A stretch of 24,330 nucleotides of DNA from JBQTIQ01 sp052387955 (lineage in GTDB: Bacteria; Actinomycetota; Acidimicrobiia; Acidimicrobiales; JACDCH01): NCBI GenBank assembly GCA_052387955.1, contig JBQTIQ010000072.1, positions 1 through 24,330 on the forward strand, written 5' to 3'. The translations under genes were made by a program, and so were the position numbers. The notes beneath the pieces are model-generated. The model saw only the letters and a list, made by a program, of their open reading frames with translations. It searched no databases and was not told where the DNA came from. This document shows, one piece after another, positions 5,990 through 13,966 of this stretch. The stretch's first letter is position 1. Each line of letters starts with the position of its first letter.

Positions 5990-6638
5990 GAAGGTCCCCC
6001 CGTTCGACGACCCCCAACAGCACCCCGTCGAGGGTGGAGACGATCACATAGGACTCTCCGGACTTGTCCATGCTGGGCGCGAGCTCGTCGACGGTGATGC
6101 TGGGCCGCACCGATGACGGCGCCAGCTGAGCGACCGTCAGCGCGGAGCCGGTCGCTCCGCCGACCGGCGGGCGGACCGTCCCGAGCACGTGCCCGCCGTC
6201 GTCGACCACGACCACGACGTCTCCTGGCCCGGCCGCGGGCAGCTCTGCCACCGGGGTGCCCGGTGGGCACGTCATCGCGGCGCGCAGGACGCCCCCGGCC
6301 CGCTGGGACCCGGGGACGGTGCCCTCGACCGGCAGACCCGAACCGAGCCACGCCGTCTTCGAACCGGTGTAGTCATAGACCTCGGCATAGCCGTAGGCCT
6401 CCAGCAGGGCCGCGCCCCGGCTGCTCAGGTCGCACTCGGTGTCGTAGCAGTAGACGACCACCGGTCGGCCGGGCTCCAACTCGGCGTTGGCCCGTTCCCT
6501 CGTCAGCTCGGCCAGTGGGATGTTCGTGGCCGCCGGGATGTGCTCAGCGCGGTAAGCGGCGGGGGGGAGCACCTCCAGGAACGACGACCCCCGGTCATGA
6601 TGAAGGCGGGCCGCAGCGGTATCGATCGAGGTCACCAT
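5976..6638 (-). CDS. Rhodanese domain fused to a CBS-like regulatory domain
   Basis: From ATG 6638 the product is 220 residues. Residues about 1-105 form a rhodanese domain: HIPAATNIPL (33-42), VVVYCYDTECDLSSRGA (60-76) with candidate nucleophile Cys64, and YAEVYDYTGSKTAWLGSGLPVEG (84-106). Residues about 113-218 look like a CBS pair: AAMTCPPGTPVAEL, DVVVVVDDGGHVLGTV, VAQLAPSSVRPSITVDEL and YVIVSTLDGVLLGVVERGDL. A longer frame begins at 6974, but its extra 112 residues are Arg/Pro/Gly-rich and not protein-like, and would cross the large hairpin at 6971-7014, so I take the internal ATG. Sulfur transfer controlled by a nucleotide sensed through the CBS part is a reasonable inference. The ribosome site is weak. 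Confidence 0.78.
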   Translation of the reverse strand: MVTSIDTAAARLHHDRGSSFLEVLPPAAYRAEHIPAATNIPLAELTRERANAELEPGRPVVVYCYDTECDLSSRGAALLEAYGYAEVYDYTGSKTAWLGSGLPVEGTVPGSQRAGGVLRAAMTCPPGTPVAELPAAGPGDVVVVVDDGGHVLGTVRPPVGGATGSALTVAQLAPSSVRPSITVDELAPSMDKSGESYVIVSTLDGVLLGVVERGDLRVDR

Positions 6639-7212
6639 GGCCCTGTCGGTACCCGGCGGCCGGCCGTCCCGAACCGGCGGCGAAGAGCCGTGGGCACCCG
6701 CTCGACGGACGGGCACCGGGGCCTCGGACGGCCCCATCCGGGCGCTTCGATGTTTGCCAGCTCGCCGCGAAGTGAATCGGTCCGGAGCCGACAGTCGTCC
6801 GGTCATGGCCCGCCGTGTGGCGGTGCCGGCCCCGGACAGGAGAGGAGCGCCGGGGTGCAGTTCCACGAACGAGGTTTCAGCCCTGTCCCCGACCGCCTCC
6901 CGGCCCCGGGCATGGCCCCCCGGGCCTGAGGTCCCAGCCGGTGCCCGGCCCCCGAGGGCCTCGGCTGCAGCCATGCTCCCGTCCCGCGCCTGCCGTCGCG
7001 GGACGGGAGCATGGTCCCCGGAGCGGATCGGCGGCCTCGAAGCGGGCCCGCACGTCAGGCTCGCGCCGCGCCTGAGCGGGTAGAGCTGCGGCGTGGGCGG
7101 GTCAACGCAGCGACGGCCGCCGGGCTCGTGGTGGGCCGGCGAGCCCGTGCGTCGCGTTGGACGTGTTCAGCGATGGCCCGGCCTGGGGTCGTGCCGGGCG
7201 GGCTCGAACTGA
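6639..7212. other. Divergent intergenic region with a large hairpin
   Basis: 574 bases separate the divergently transcribed rhodanese-CBS and GH15 genes. I see no protein gene in it; open frames on both strands are Arg/Pro/Gly-rich with no family pattern. The main feature is the perfect inverted repeat at 6971-7014. Promoters for both flanking genes should be here, but no clear -35/-10 pair stands out. Confidence 0.6.
6971..7014. repeat. Perfect 18-bp inverted repeat with 8-nt loop
   Basis: CCATGCTCCCGTCCCGCG (6971-6988) and CGCGGGACGGGAGCATGG (6997-7014) are exact reverse complements around CCTGCCGT. A stem this long and GC-rich could terminate transcription in either direction, yet it lies upstream of both flanking genes and no T-run follows on either strand. 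Alternatives are the terminator of a small RNA, an operator, or a decayed mobile-element end. Confidence 0.75.
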
Positions 7213-9078
7213 ATGGGCGACCGGTACCCGATCGGGGCACATCGCCTGGTGGGCGGCGGCGGCAGCTCGCTCCTGGTGCGGCCCGACGGCGAGATCGACT
7301 GGTGGTGCACGCCGCGGCTGGACTCGCCGCCGCTGTTGTGGTCGCTGCTCGATCCGCAAGGCGCCGCCGCCCGTTGGCGCGGCGCACGGGCGACGGAGTG
7401 GGACCGGTCCCCGGCGGGGGTGACAGCAAGGCGCACGGTCAGCATCGACGGCCGCCGGTTCGAGTGCTGGGACGGCCTCGTCGTCGATCCCGGCACGCCG
7501 GGGAGCGCGGCGGCCGTGTTGGTGAGGCTGGTCCGCAGCCTGGACGGGCCGGCAGAGGTGGTGCACGAGCTGGCCGGCGGCGGCTTCGACCGGGAATGGG
7601 CCTCGTGGGCGGGCGACGGGTGGCGCGCCACGCTGGGCGGGTTGGGCCTCTGGGTCGCCGGCGCCGCCGCCGGGACGGCCGGGTCGGTCGAGGGCCGATG
7701 GGTCACGCATCCGGTGGCGGTCACGGAGAACTGGACCGGTCTCGCCATCGGCCTGGGCCCGACGGTAGCGACGTTCGACCCAGCCCGCGCCGTGCAGTCG
7801 TTACGGGCGGCCGAGCAGGTCGATGAGGACCGCTTCGAAGGGGCCCACCTGCCGGCCCGGCACCCTGAGCGGGCTCGCGACGCGCTGGCTGTGCTGGCGG
7901 CCTGCACCGAGCCGGCCACGGGGGCCACGGTGGCATCGGTGACCACGTCGGTGCCCGAAGCGGTGGGCGGCGACCGTCAGTTCGACTACCGGTTCAGCTG
8001 GCTACGGGACAACTCCTTGGCGGTGTCGGTGGCGGCGCTGCTGGGCCGGGCCGACGAGGCCCGCCGCTACCTCGCCTTCCTCGCCTCCGTGTTCGACGCC
8101 ACCGACGGCCTTCCCGGCCCCGTGACCGATGTCCGTGGTGGCGCGGTGCCCGACGAGCGGGAAGTCCCCTCCGTGGCCGGTTGGGGCGGGTCGCGGCCGG
8201 TCCGGGTCGGCAACTCGGCGGCCGAGCAGGTGCAGTACGACGCGCTGGGCATGGTGCTCGAGGCGGTTTCGGTGTACCTCCAGGCGGGTGGGCCGCTGCA
8301 CCCCACGACGTGGGCGATGGTCCGGCGGGTCGCCGACCAGCTGGCACAGGGCACCTTGGAGCAGTCCAACGGCATCTGGGAGTTCCGCGAGCCCCGTCGC
8401 CTGGTGAGCGCCGACATCGGGGTGTGGCTGACCCTGGACCGGGCGGTGTGGATCGCCCGGGGGTGGCGCCCGTGGGCCCGGCGGCGGCACTGGAAGCGCG
8501 CCCGGCGAGAGGTGCGCGACCGGGTGCTGGCCGCCATCGACGACGACGGCGGCTTGCCCCAGTCCTACGACGACCCCGCCGGCGCGCCGCGGGCGGACGC
8601 CTCGGCGTTGATGGCGGTCGTGTTCGGGATGCTCAAGCGCGGCGACGAACGGGCCCTGCGACTGGTCGAGCACACCCTGCGCCGCCTCGGCGCCGGCGCC
8701 TTCCTGTACCGCTACGAACCGGGCACCGACGACGGGTTCCACGGGCACGAAGGCGCCTTCGTGCCCGTGTCGTGGTGGGCGGTGGCGGCGCTCGCCATCG
8801 TCGGGCAGGTGGACGAAGCCGAAGCACGCCTCGACCGGCTGTGCGCGGCCCTGCCCCGGCTGCTGGCCGAAGAAGCCGACCCGGTCGACGGGTCCGGGCT
8901 CGGGAACGTGCCGTTGCTGTGGTCGCACACCGAAGCCGCCCGGGCGCTGTACATCGTCGACGCCGCCCGTCTCCGGCGCCGCTTCGGCGCCGCCGGCCTG
9001 TGGGCTTGGCGGCTGGTGCGCTACGCCCGGCTCCGGGCCCAGTTCGACTCCCGGGGCCCCGAGGCCAGCCGAGCGTAG
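7213..9078 (+). CDS. Glycoside hydrolase family 15 (glucoamylase/trehalase-type) protein
   Basis: This 621-residue protein fits the usual length for bacterial GH15 enzymes, which release glucose from alpha-glucans or trehalose. The N-terminal beta-sandwich begins with YPIGAHRLVGGGGSSLLVRPDGEIDWWC and LDSPPLLWSLLD. The catalytic (alpha/alpha)6 barrel has FDYRFSWLRDNSLAV (257-271), QSNGIWEFREPRRLVSADIGVWLTLDRA (384-411) with Glu390 as candidate general acid, RYEPGTDDGFHGHEGAFVPVSWW (about 500-522), and LLWSHTEAARALY (568-580) with Glu574 in the position of the general base of WSHAE-type enzymes. There is no signal peptide, so it probably acts in the cytosol on storage polysaccharide or trehalose. 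The start at ATG 7213 fits the family N-terminus, although no clear ribosome site precedes it. Substrate cannot be decided. Confidence 0.9.
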   Translation: MGDRYPIGAHRLVGGGGSSLLVRPDGEIDWWCTPRLDSPPLLWSLLDPQGAAARWRGARATEWDRSPAGVTARRTVSIDGRRFECWDGLVVDPGTPGSAAAVLVRLVRSLDGPAEVVHELAGGGFDREWASWAGDGWRATLGGLGLWVAGAAAGTAGSVEGRWVTHPVAVTENWTGLAIGLGPTVATFDPARAVQSLRAAEQVDEDRFEGAHLPARHPERARDALAVLAACTEPATGATVASVTTSVPEAVGGDRQFDYRFSWLRDNSLAVSVAALLGRADEARRYLAFLASVFDATDGLPGPVTDVRGGAVPDEREVPSVAGWGGSRPVRVGNSAAEQVQYDALGMVLEAVSVYLQAGGPLHPTTWAMVRRVADQLAQGTLEQSNGIWEFREPRRLVSADIGVWLTLDRAVWIARGWRPWARRRHWKRARREVRDRVLAAIDDDGGLPQSYDDPAGAPRADASALMAVVFGMLKRGDERALRLVEHTLRRLGAGAFLYRYEPGTDDGFHGHEGAFVPVSWWAVAALAIVGQVDEAEARLDRLCAALPRLLAEEADPVDGSGLGNVPLLWSHTEAARALYIVDAARLRRRFGAAGLWAWRLVRYARLRAQFDSRGPEASRA

Positions 9079-9129
9079 GGGAGCTCCGCCACCGCCAAGG
9101 CCTCACCGGCACGGGGCCGGCCCGCAGTC

Positions 9130-10206
9130 CTACCGCCCCGAGGTGGCGGTCCTACGGTCCCGAGATGCCGGCGCCGACGTCGGCTCGCGCTCCTGGCCGG
9201 CGGCATCGAGGGCGGCGACGCCGAAGACGGCCAGCACCGCCCCGCAGCAGGCGCCGCCGACGCCGTAGCCGTCGTAGCCGAGCACCAGCGCGATGAGCAG
9301 CACCGCGGGGCCGACGACGAGGCTGCGGACGGCGACGACCCGCCGCAACACCAGCGCGTGCACGACCTGGAGGCCGGCGAAGGCGACCATGAGGCCGATC
9401 GCCTCGCTTCCCGAGCCGAGCCCGGCCTCGAGCAGCACCGCCGGTGCGCCGCCGACGACGACGCCGACAACCGGCAGGAGGCTGGCGCCGGCCGTCACCG
9501 TCGCCAGCGCCAGGGGTGCCGGCACCCCGGCCGCGGTGCACAGCACCCACGTGACCGATCCGGTAGCAGCGGCGAGCGCCAGGGCACCGAGCACGTAGCG
9601 GCGCCCGGCGCCGACCGCCGTCCGCAGCACCCATCCGGTCCGCTCCCGGAGGTCGTCGTCACGGATCTGGCGGAGCGCAGCGGACGCCAGCCGAGGCCCC
9701 CACGACAGCAGGAAGGCGGTGAGCACGAGGCCGACCAACCACGCGCCCGCCGAGGAGGCGACGCCGGCGGCCACACCGCTCGACGGGCTCTCGAGCTCCT
9801 CGACCAGAGAGCGGACCCGCCCTTCGAGGTCGAGCTCGGCGGCGGCGTCGCCGACCGTGCCGCCCGAACCGGCCAGCTCCGCGGCCGCCTCGGGGGCGGC
9901 CTGCTTGAGCCGCCCGACCTGGTTGTCGAGGTCGCGTAGCACGCCGAGGACGAGGGCACCGACGGCGGCGGTGATGCCGACGAAGACGACCAGGAGCGCG
10001 AGGAGCCGGGGCAGGTGACGGTCGAGATAGGCGACCAAGGGCGCGATGACGACGGCCACGACGGCGCTGGCAAGGGCCCAGCCGAGAGGGCGGCGAGCGG
10101 CGCTGGCGACACCGAAGGCCAGCCAGCCGACGGCGACGCCGCTGATCAGCACGGCCACCGCACCGGGCCCCAGCGCCAGGGGGATGGTCCGTGCCCGCTG
10201 CGCCAC
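9130..10206 (-). CDS. AI-2E-family (PF01594-type) membrane protein, minus-strand member
   Basis: From GTG 10206 the product is 358 residues with about eight hydrophobic segments: GPGAVAVLISGVAVGWLAFG near the start, GWALASAVVAVVIAPLVAYL, LPRLLALLVVFVGITAAVGALVLGVL, GAWLVGLVLTAFLLSWGP, YVLGALALAAATGSVTWVL and paired C-terminal helices. RYVLGAL is followed by PLALATVTAGASLLPVVGVVVGG, which fits the family's conserved P-x-x-G region. These proteins are called AI-2 exporters, though many relatives probably move other substrates such as sodium. The frame continues upstream to 10428, but that part crosses a repeat element and is Arg-rich; GTG 10206 is the best start I see, and it lacks a strong ribosome site. 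It is divergent from a second member of the same family. Confidence 0.78.
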   Translation of the reverse strand: MAQRARTIPLALGPGAVAVLISGVAVGWLAFGVASAARRPLGWALASAVVAVVIAPLVAYLDRHLPRLLALLVVFVGITAAVGALVLGVLRDLDNQVGRLKQAAPEAAAELAGSGGTVGDAAAELDLEGRVRSLVEELESPSSGVAAGVASSAGAWLVGLVLTAFLLSWGPRLASAALRQIRDDDLRERTGWVLRTAVGAGRRYVLGALALAAATGSVTWVLCTAAGVPAPLALATVTAGASLLPVVGVVVGGAPAVLLEAGLGSGSEAIGLMVAFAGLQVVHALVLRRVVAVRSLVVGPAVLLIALVLGYDGYGVGGACCGAVLAVFGVAALDAAGQEREPTSAPASRDRRTATSGR

Positions 10207-10210
10207 TGAA

Positions 10211-10289
10211 GGGCGAGCGTAGCGAGCCCTCCAGGCCCACGGGCGCGAGCGCCAACCCCCTCGGCGGCGACAGCTACAGGGCGCAGCCC
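10211..10289 (+). repeat. REP-like element, copy C
   Basis: GGGCGAGCGTAGCGAGCCC, then GGGCGCGAGCG, then the core GGGC-GCA-GCCC (10279-10289). This has the same order of parts as copies A and B with a shortened hairpin. It lies between the two divergent AI-2E-family genes and 4 bp before the minus-strand start codon, so it would be in that gene's leader. Confidence 0.6.
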
Positions 10290-10361
10290 GGCAGGACGAA
10301 CGACGCGCCAGCGCAGCGCGCGCTTCAGGCCGACGGCGCGACACCAGCCGTGCTGGTCCCT

Positions 10362-10367
10362 TAGGTT
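10362..10367 (+). promoter_or_regulatory. TAGGTT -10 box for a probable leaderless start
   Basis: TAGGTT ends 6 nt before ATG 10374. A TANNNT box at this distance puts transcription start at or within a base or two of the start codon, the leaderless pattern common in actinobacteria. No convincing -35 box is visible. Confidence 0.5.
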
Positions 10368-10373
10368 GGGGCC

Positions 10374-11729
10374 ATGCCTGGCCGCGACGGGGGACCTGGT
10401 CGCGGCGGCAAAGGCCCCGACCGGGCACCCGAGGAGGGCCAGTCGGACGGCGAGGTCCCCACCAAGGTCGCGGTGGGCTGGCGCAGCGGCGCCTGGGTGG
10501 CGGTCGGCGTGTTCTCCGCCCTGGCCCTGCTCGCGCTCGTCCGCTCGACGGCGGCCAGCTTGACCAGCGTCGGCGTCGGGCTGCTGCTGGCGTTCGCCCT
10601 GGACCCGTTGGTGGTACGGGTCAAAGGCCGCCTCGGCTGTTCCCGGGCCGTGGCCGTCGGCCTCGTCGGCAGCGCCTTCCTCGTCGGTGCCGCCTTCCTC
10701 GTCGTCGTGCTCGGCCCACCGGCCGTCCGTCAGGCGGGGGAGTTCGGCCGGGAGCTCCCGAGCACGGTCGAGGACCTCTACGACCTGCCGCTCGTCGGGC
10801 CGGCCCTCGAGGACCGCGACGCCGTCGGCGCCATCGAGAGGTGGGTCGACGAGCTCCCCGCCCGCGTCAACCAGGACACGATCCGCGACGCCGCCGAACG
10901 GCTCGTCGGGGGCGTGCTGTCCGGGCTCGTCGTGTCGCTCATCGGGGTCGCCGTGCTCCTCGACGGTGACCGGCTGGTACGGCGACTGCTGGAAGCGCTG
11001 CCCGATAGCGTCGAGCCCCGAGCAGTGCGGGCAGGCCGGATCTTCTACCGGACGATCGGGGCCTACTTCTCGGGATCGCTCCTCGTGGCCGCCTGCACGG
11101 CGTCGTTCATCCTCGCCGCCGGCCTCGCCCTGGGCGTGCCCCTGGCGCCGGCCGCCGCCCTGTGGGCCCTGGTGGTGAGCCTCATACCCCAGATCGGCGG
11201 CTTCCTCACCGGCGCCTTCTTCGGCATGCTCGGTTTCGCCGCCGGGCCCAGCACCGGGGTCGCCTGCGTCCTGCTGTACGTGGTCTGGATGAACTTCGAG
11301 AACCACGTGCTCGGTCCCGCCATCGTGGGCGAGGCCGTCGACCTGTCGCCGCCCACGACGATGGTGGCCGCCCTCGTCGGCGGCGCCGCTGCCGGTGTAC
11401 CCGGAGCGCTCGTGGCGACCCCGCTGTGCGGTGCGGTCAAGGTCATCTATCTCGAGGTCCGTTACGGCCCGACCGAGGCGGTGCAACGCAAGCCGGCGCC
11501 CTGGGCGCGATGGCGACAGGCCTGGCGGCGGCGGAAGGACAAGAAGGCCGGCCGTACGCCGGCGACGCCGGGAGGCACGAAGACCACGCCGGCCACGCCG
11601 GCCACGCCGGCTACGCCGGCCAAGGCCGCGACCGGCCGCCCGGGACGAACCTCCCGAGGGGCGGCGCCCAAGGTGTCGGGCGCCCCGCGACCACGGACGC
11701 GGCCCCGCCGCCGGAAGAGACGTCGGTGA
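10374..11729 (+). CDS. AI-2E-family (PF01594-type) membrane protein, plus-strand member
   Basis: This 451-residue protein has about seven or eight hydrophobic segments. Family features include VLLDGDRLVRRLLEALPDSV (about 197-216), YFSGSLLVAACTASFILAAGLALGVPLAPAAALWALVVSLIPQIGGFLTG (about 228-279), with the P-Q-I-G-G turn, and NFENHVLGPAIVGEAVDLSP (308-327), a hallmark of the family. The C-terminal 75 residues are a basic, low-complexity tail with four TPA-type repeats coded by tandem 9-mers at 11586-11621. ATG 10374 is supported by the TAGGTT box 6 nt upstream. It diverges from the related gene at 9130-10206 and may work with it or be an old duplicate; sequence divergence is large. Transported substrate unknown. 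Confidence 0.88.
   Translation: MPGRDGGPGRGGKGPDRAPEEGQSDGEVPTKVAVGWRSGAWVAVGVFSALALLALVRSTAASLTSVGVGLLLAFALDPLVVRVKGRLGCSRAVAVGLVGSAFLVGAAFLVVVLGPPAVRQAGEFGRELPSTVEDLYDLPLVGPALEDRDAVGAIERWVDELPARVNQDTIRDAAERLVGGVLSGLVVSLIGVAVLLDGDRLVRRLLEALPDSVEPRAVRAGRIFYRTIGAYFSGSLLVAACTASFILAAGLALGVPLAPAAALWALVVSLIPQIGGFLTGAFFGMLGFAAGPSTGVACVLLYVVWMNFENHVLGPAIVGEAVDLSPPTTMVAALVGGAAAGVPGALVATPLCGAVKVIYLEVRYGPTEAVQRKPAPWARWRQAWRRRKDKKAGRTPATPGGTKTTPATPATPATPAKAATGRPGRTSRGAAPKVSGAPRPRTRPRRRKRRR
11586..11621 (+). repeat. Four tandem 9-mers ACGCCGGCC within the AI-2E-family tail
   Basis: Copies at 11586-11594, 11595-11603, 11604-11612 (last base T) and 11613-11621 code the TPA/TPA repeats of the C-terminal tail. 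Copy number could change by slippage without shifting the frame. Confidence 0.75.
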
Positions 11730-11804
11730 GCGGCCCGGCGCCGCCGCCCACCAGCGGTGGTGACACCAGCACGGGGTGACCGCGAGAGCCGGCTGCGTCC
11801 TCGC

Positions 11805-11810
11805 TAGTGT
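11805..11810 (+). promoter_or_regulatory. TAGTGT -10-like box upstream of the lipoprotein
   Basis: TAGTGT overlaps the GTG at 11807. If it is a real -10 box, transcription would begin near 11817, after that GTG, so the GTG could not serve as the start codon. Confidence 0.35.
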
Positions 11811-12613
11811 CGATCGACGGCACCGACCCCTCGCCAAGGAGAGGCCCGATCCTCCGCACCCATGACCGGCTCGTCTCCCGACGGTGCTCCGGGACCGCCC
11901 GCTTGGGGGCCGGTGTGTTCGCCTTGGCGCTGCTGGTCCCGGCCTGCGGCGACGACGCCGACCGAGGTCCGGTGGCCGCCTCGACGATCTCCGGCGGCCC
12001 CGAGGTAACGACTGAGCTGGTACCCCCGCCCGCGACAGCGGCGTCGTCGACGACATCCGACGGGCCCGCCACCGACGGGTCAGGCCCGACCACGCCCGAC
12101 ACCGACGCCGGCCCGCCGCTGGCATCGAACCCCGACGGCTGCTCGGCGGCGGCCCTGGGCCGTCGTCCGGCCGCCCAGCCCGAACTGCCCGGCGCCCTGC
12201 GCGCCATCCGCATCCAGATCGTCGAGGCGGCGGTCGCCTGCGATTTCGATCGGCTCGAAGCGCTGGCGGCGCACGGCGGGACCGAGTTCACCTTCAGCTT
12301 CGGCGCCGGCACCGACCCCAGCGACCACTGGCGCCAGGCGGAGGCGGACGGCGAGGAGCCGATGCGGTACCTGGCCACGCTGCTGAGCCTGCCCTACGGG
12401 ACCGTCGCCGAAGCCGATCCGGCCCTGTACGCCTGGCCTTCGGCGTTCACGTACCCGAGCTGGGATTCGGTCCCGGAAGCGGAGCGCCAAGCGCTCCTGG
12501 CGCTCTACAGCGAGGCCGATCTCGCGCAGTTCGACCAGTTCGGCAGCTACGGCGGCTTCCGGGTCGGGATCACCGAGCAGGGGGACTGGCTCTACTTCGT
12601 CGCCGGCGTGTGA
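11807..12613 (+). CDS. Putative lipoprotein of unknown function
   Basis: In the frame from GTG 11807 the product is 268 residues. A basic stretch precedes a hydrophobic segment (34-46, GAGVFALALLVPA) ending at Cys47 in LVPAC, a lipobox. A Ser/Thr/Pro-rich linker follows (about 50-105), then a domain of about 155 residues with ACDFDRLEALAAHGGTEFTFSFG, YLATLLSLPYG, YAWPSAFTYPSWD and GFRVGITEQGDWLYFVAGV. I have seen this domain pattern in uncharacterised bacterial proteins but cannot name it. The start is doubtful: a strong ribosome-site-like AAGGAGAGG (11836-11844) lies four bases before an in-frame ATC (11849), and the only nearby ATG (11862) is out of frame. A frameshift near the 5' end is possible. 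Confidence 0.7.
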   Translation: MSIDGTDPSPRRGPILRTHDRLVSRRCSGTARLGAGVFALALLVPACGDDADRGPVAASTISGGPEVTTELVPPPATAASSTTSDGPATDGSGPTTPDTDAGPPLASNPDGCSAAALGRRPAAQPELPGALRAIRIQIVEAAVACDFDRLEALAAHGGTEFTFSFGAGTDPSDHWRQAEADGEEPMRYLATLLSLPYGTVAEADPALYAWPSAFTYPSWDSVPEAERQALLALYSEADLAQFDQFGSYGGFRVGITEQGDWLYFVAGV

Positions 12614-12664
12614 CGGGCCGCGGTCGCGGGCACCAGGCCCGGCCGACTGCCGGCCGGGTCTGCG

Positions 12665-12904
12665 CTAGGCGAACCGTCGGCGGCCGAAGAGCCAAACCAG
12701 GAAAGCGGCGCCGGCGACCGACAGGATCAGGCCGCCCGGGCGCTGGAACAAGGCGTTGCCGACGATGCCGCCGAGGAAGGCCCCGGCGATGCCGAGCAGG
12801 ATCGTCATGCCGATGCCCATGGGGTTGCGGCCCGGGATCACGAGGCGGGCGAGGGCACCGATGATCAACCCGCCGATGGCGAGCATGATGAGATAGCCGA
12901 GCAT
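12665..12904 (-). CDS. GlsB/YeaQ/YmgE-family (transglycosylase-associated) membrane protein
   Basis: This 79-residue, very hydrophobic protein has three membrane segments (about 3-20, 32-50 and 58-72) and the family motifs IGGLIIGALARLVIPGRNPMG (10-30) and TILLGIAGAFLGGIVGNAL. Length and pattern match the small stress-induced membrane proteins of this family, whose biochemical role is unknown. The ATG at 12904 has GGGGAA about 10 nt upstream. It follows the L,D-transpeptidase gene in the same direction, separated by a hairpin at 12931-12956. Confidence 0.9.
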   Translation of the reverse strand: MLGYLIMLAIGGLIIGALARLVIPGRNPMGIGMTILLGIAGAFLGGIVGNALFQRPGGLILSVAGAAFLVWLFGRRRFA

Positions 12905-12930
12905 GGCGTTCTTGTTCCCCGAAACCCCAG

Positions 12931-12956
12931 GGCCCAGCCCCGCGGAGGGGCGGGCC
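12931..12956 (-). terminator. Hairpin at the L,D-transpeptidase stop codon
   Basis: GGCCC-A-GCCCC pairs with GGGGC-GGGCC around GCGGA, giving 10 GC pairs with one bulged A. It touches the stop codon at 12956-12958. No T-run follows on the minus strand, so it is either a weak terminator or a boundary structure before the GlsB-like gene. Confidence 0.45.
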
Positions 12957-13795
12957 TAGTAGAAGATGTCGAGCGGGGTGCCGGGCGGGATCACCGACAG
13001 CTTGCCCAGGTCGCTGTTGTGCAGCCGCACGCAGCCGTTGGAGATGTTGGTGCCGGTGGTACCGATGGCGGCGTCGCTCGACGAGCTGATCGGCCCGTGG
13101 ATGGCGATGATGGCGTCGCCCAGGCCCTGCCAGCTGTCGATGACCTCGGAGTGCGCCGACGTCACCATCATGAACGCCCCGTAGCCGGGCCCCAGGGGGT
13201 CGGCGAGCGAGCTGATGAAGTACTTGCCCGTCGGGGTGGGCGTTGACGCGGTGCCGATGCCGGCGGGCATGTCGGCGATCACCTGGCCGGCGTTGTAGGC
13301 GGTGAGGCGCCGGGTGCTCAGGTTGAGCTCCATGCGGTACGAGGTGCTCGACAGGGTGACGTCGGTGGCCCGCACCCACACCGTCGTCTCGTTGGGCCGC
13401 TGGGGGACCCGTACCAGGAGCCAGCCCGGTTGCTGGGCCACGACGGGCACGACCATGTCGTAGCCGTACCAGTGGTCAGCGAGCTCGCCGACGACGGCGC
13501 CGCCGGGGGCCGAGAAGGTGGGGATGGCCCGACCGGGCGCGGCCAGCAGCGTTGCGCCGGGCACCGGGGGCGGTGCCGGCGGTGCCACCGGAGCGGCCGG
13601 CGGCGCCTTGGCCGCCGGCGGCGCGAGTAGCTGGCCCAGGTCGAGGATCGGCCGGGGCTGGCTCGGTCCGGGAGCGTTGACGGCCTGGGCCGTGACCGCG
13701 CCGACGAACGTCGTGAAGGCCACGGTGATGAAGACGACCCACCGGGCCGACAGAGGGCCGTCCCTTCCGGTCCCCGTTCCCGACTGGTTGGCCAC
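12956..13795 (-). CDS. L,D-transpeptidase (YkuD domain) with SH3-like domain
   Basis: This exported enzyme makes or edits 3-3 peptidoglycan cross-links. The product is 279 residues. A membrane/signal segment (18-38, RWVVFITVAFTTFVGAV) is followed by an Ala/Pro linker, then an SH3-like region (about 85-145, IPTFSAPGGAVVGEL to WVRATDVTL), then the YkuD domain (about 150-279). The domain begins RMELNLSTRRLTAYN and contains PTPTGKYFISS. His233 in IAIHGP and Cys255 in ISNGCVRL are the catalytic pair. A frame with ATG at 13804 exists, but GAGGAG abuts that ATG with no spacing. The same site is 9 nt before GTG 13795, which I take as the start. Confidence 0.9.
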   Translation of the reverse strand: MANQSGTGTGRDGPLSARWVVFITVAFTTFVGAVTAQAVNAPGPSQPRPILDLGQLLAPPAAKAPPAAPVAPPAPPPVPGATLLAAPGRAIPTFSAPGGAVVGELADHWYGYDMVVPVVAQQPGWLLVRVPQRPNETTVWVRATDVTLSSTSYRMELNLSTRRLTAYNAGQVIADMPAGIGTASTPTPTGKYFISSLADPLGPGYGAFMMVTSAHSEVIDSWQGLGDAIIAIHGPISSSSDAAIGTTGTNISNGCVRLHNSDLGKLSVIPPGTPLDIFY

Positions 13796-13966
13796 AGCCC
13801 TCATCTCCTCTGCCGGTCGGCTCCGGCTCGTGGGCCGGTCCGGCCCGCCCTGGCCCTGCAGCTTGGCAGGCCGGAATGGGCGATAGCTACCCAGGGCGGC
13901 AAACCCGGCCCGTCGAGCCCGAGCCGACGGTCGTCCTGGCGGGACTCCCGACCGTCCGCTCCGCTT

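Noticed and set aside
6639..6974. N-terminal extension of the rhodanese-CBS protein to 6974
   Set aside because: The added 112 residues are Arg/Pro/Gly-rich without structure, and ATG 6638 directly precedes the rhodanese domain.
10146..12125. 659-residue open frame on the minus strand
   Set aside because: It runs antisense to the AI-2E-family gene and the lipoprotein, is Arg/Gly/His/Asp-rich and low in hydrophobic blocks, and has no family motif. Long antisense frames are expected in high-GC DNA.
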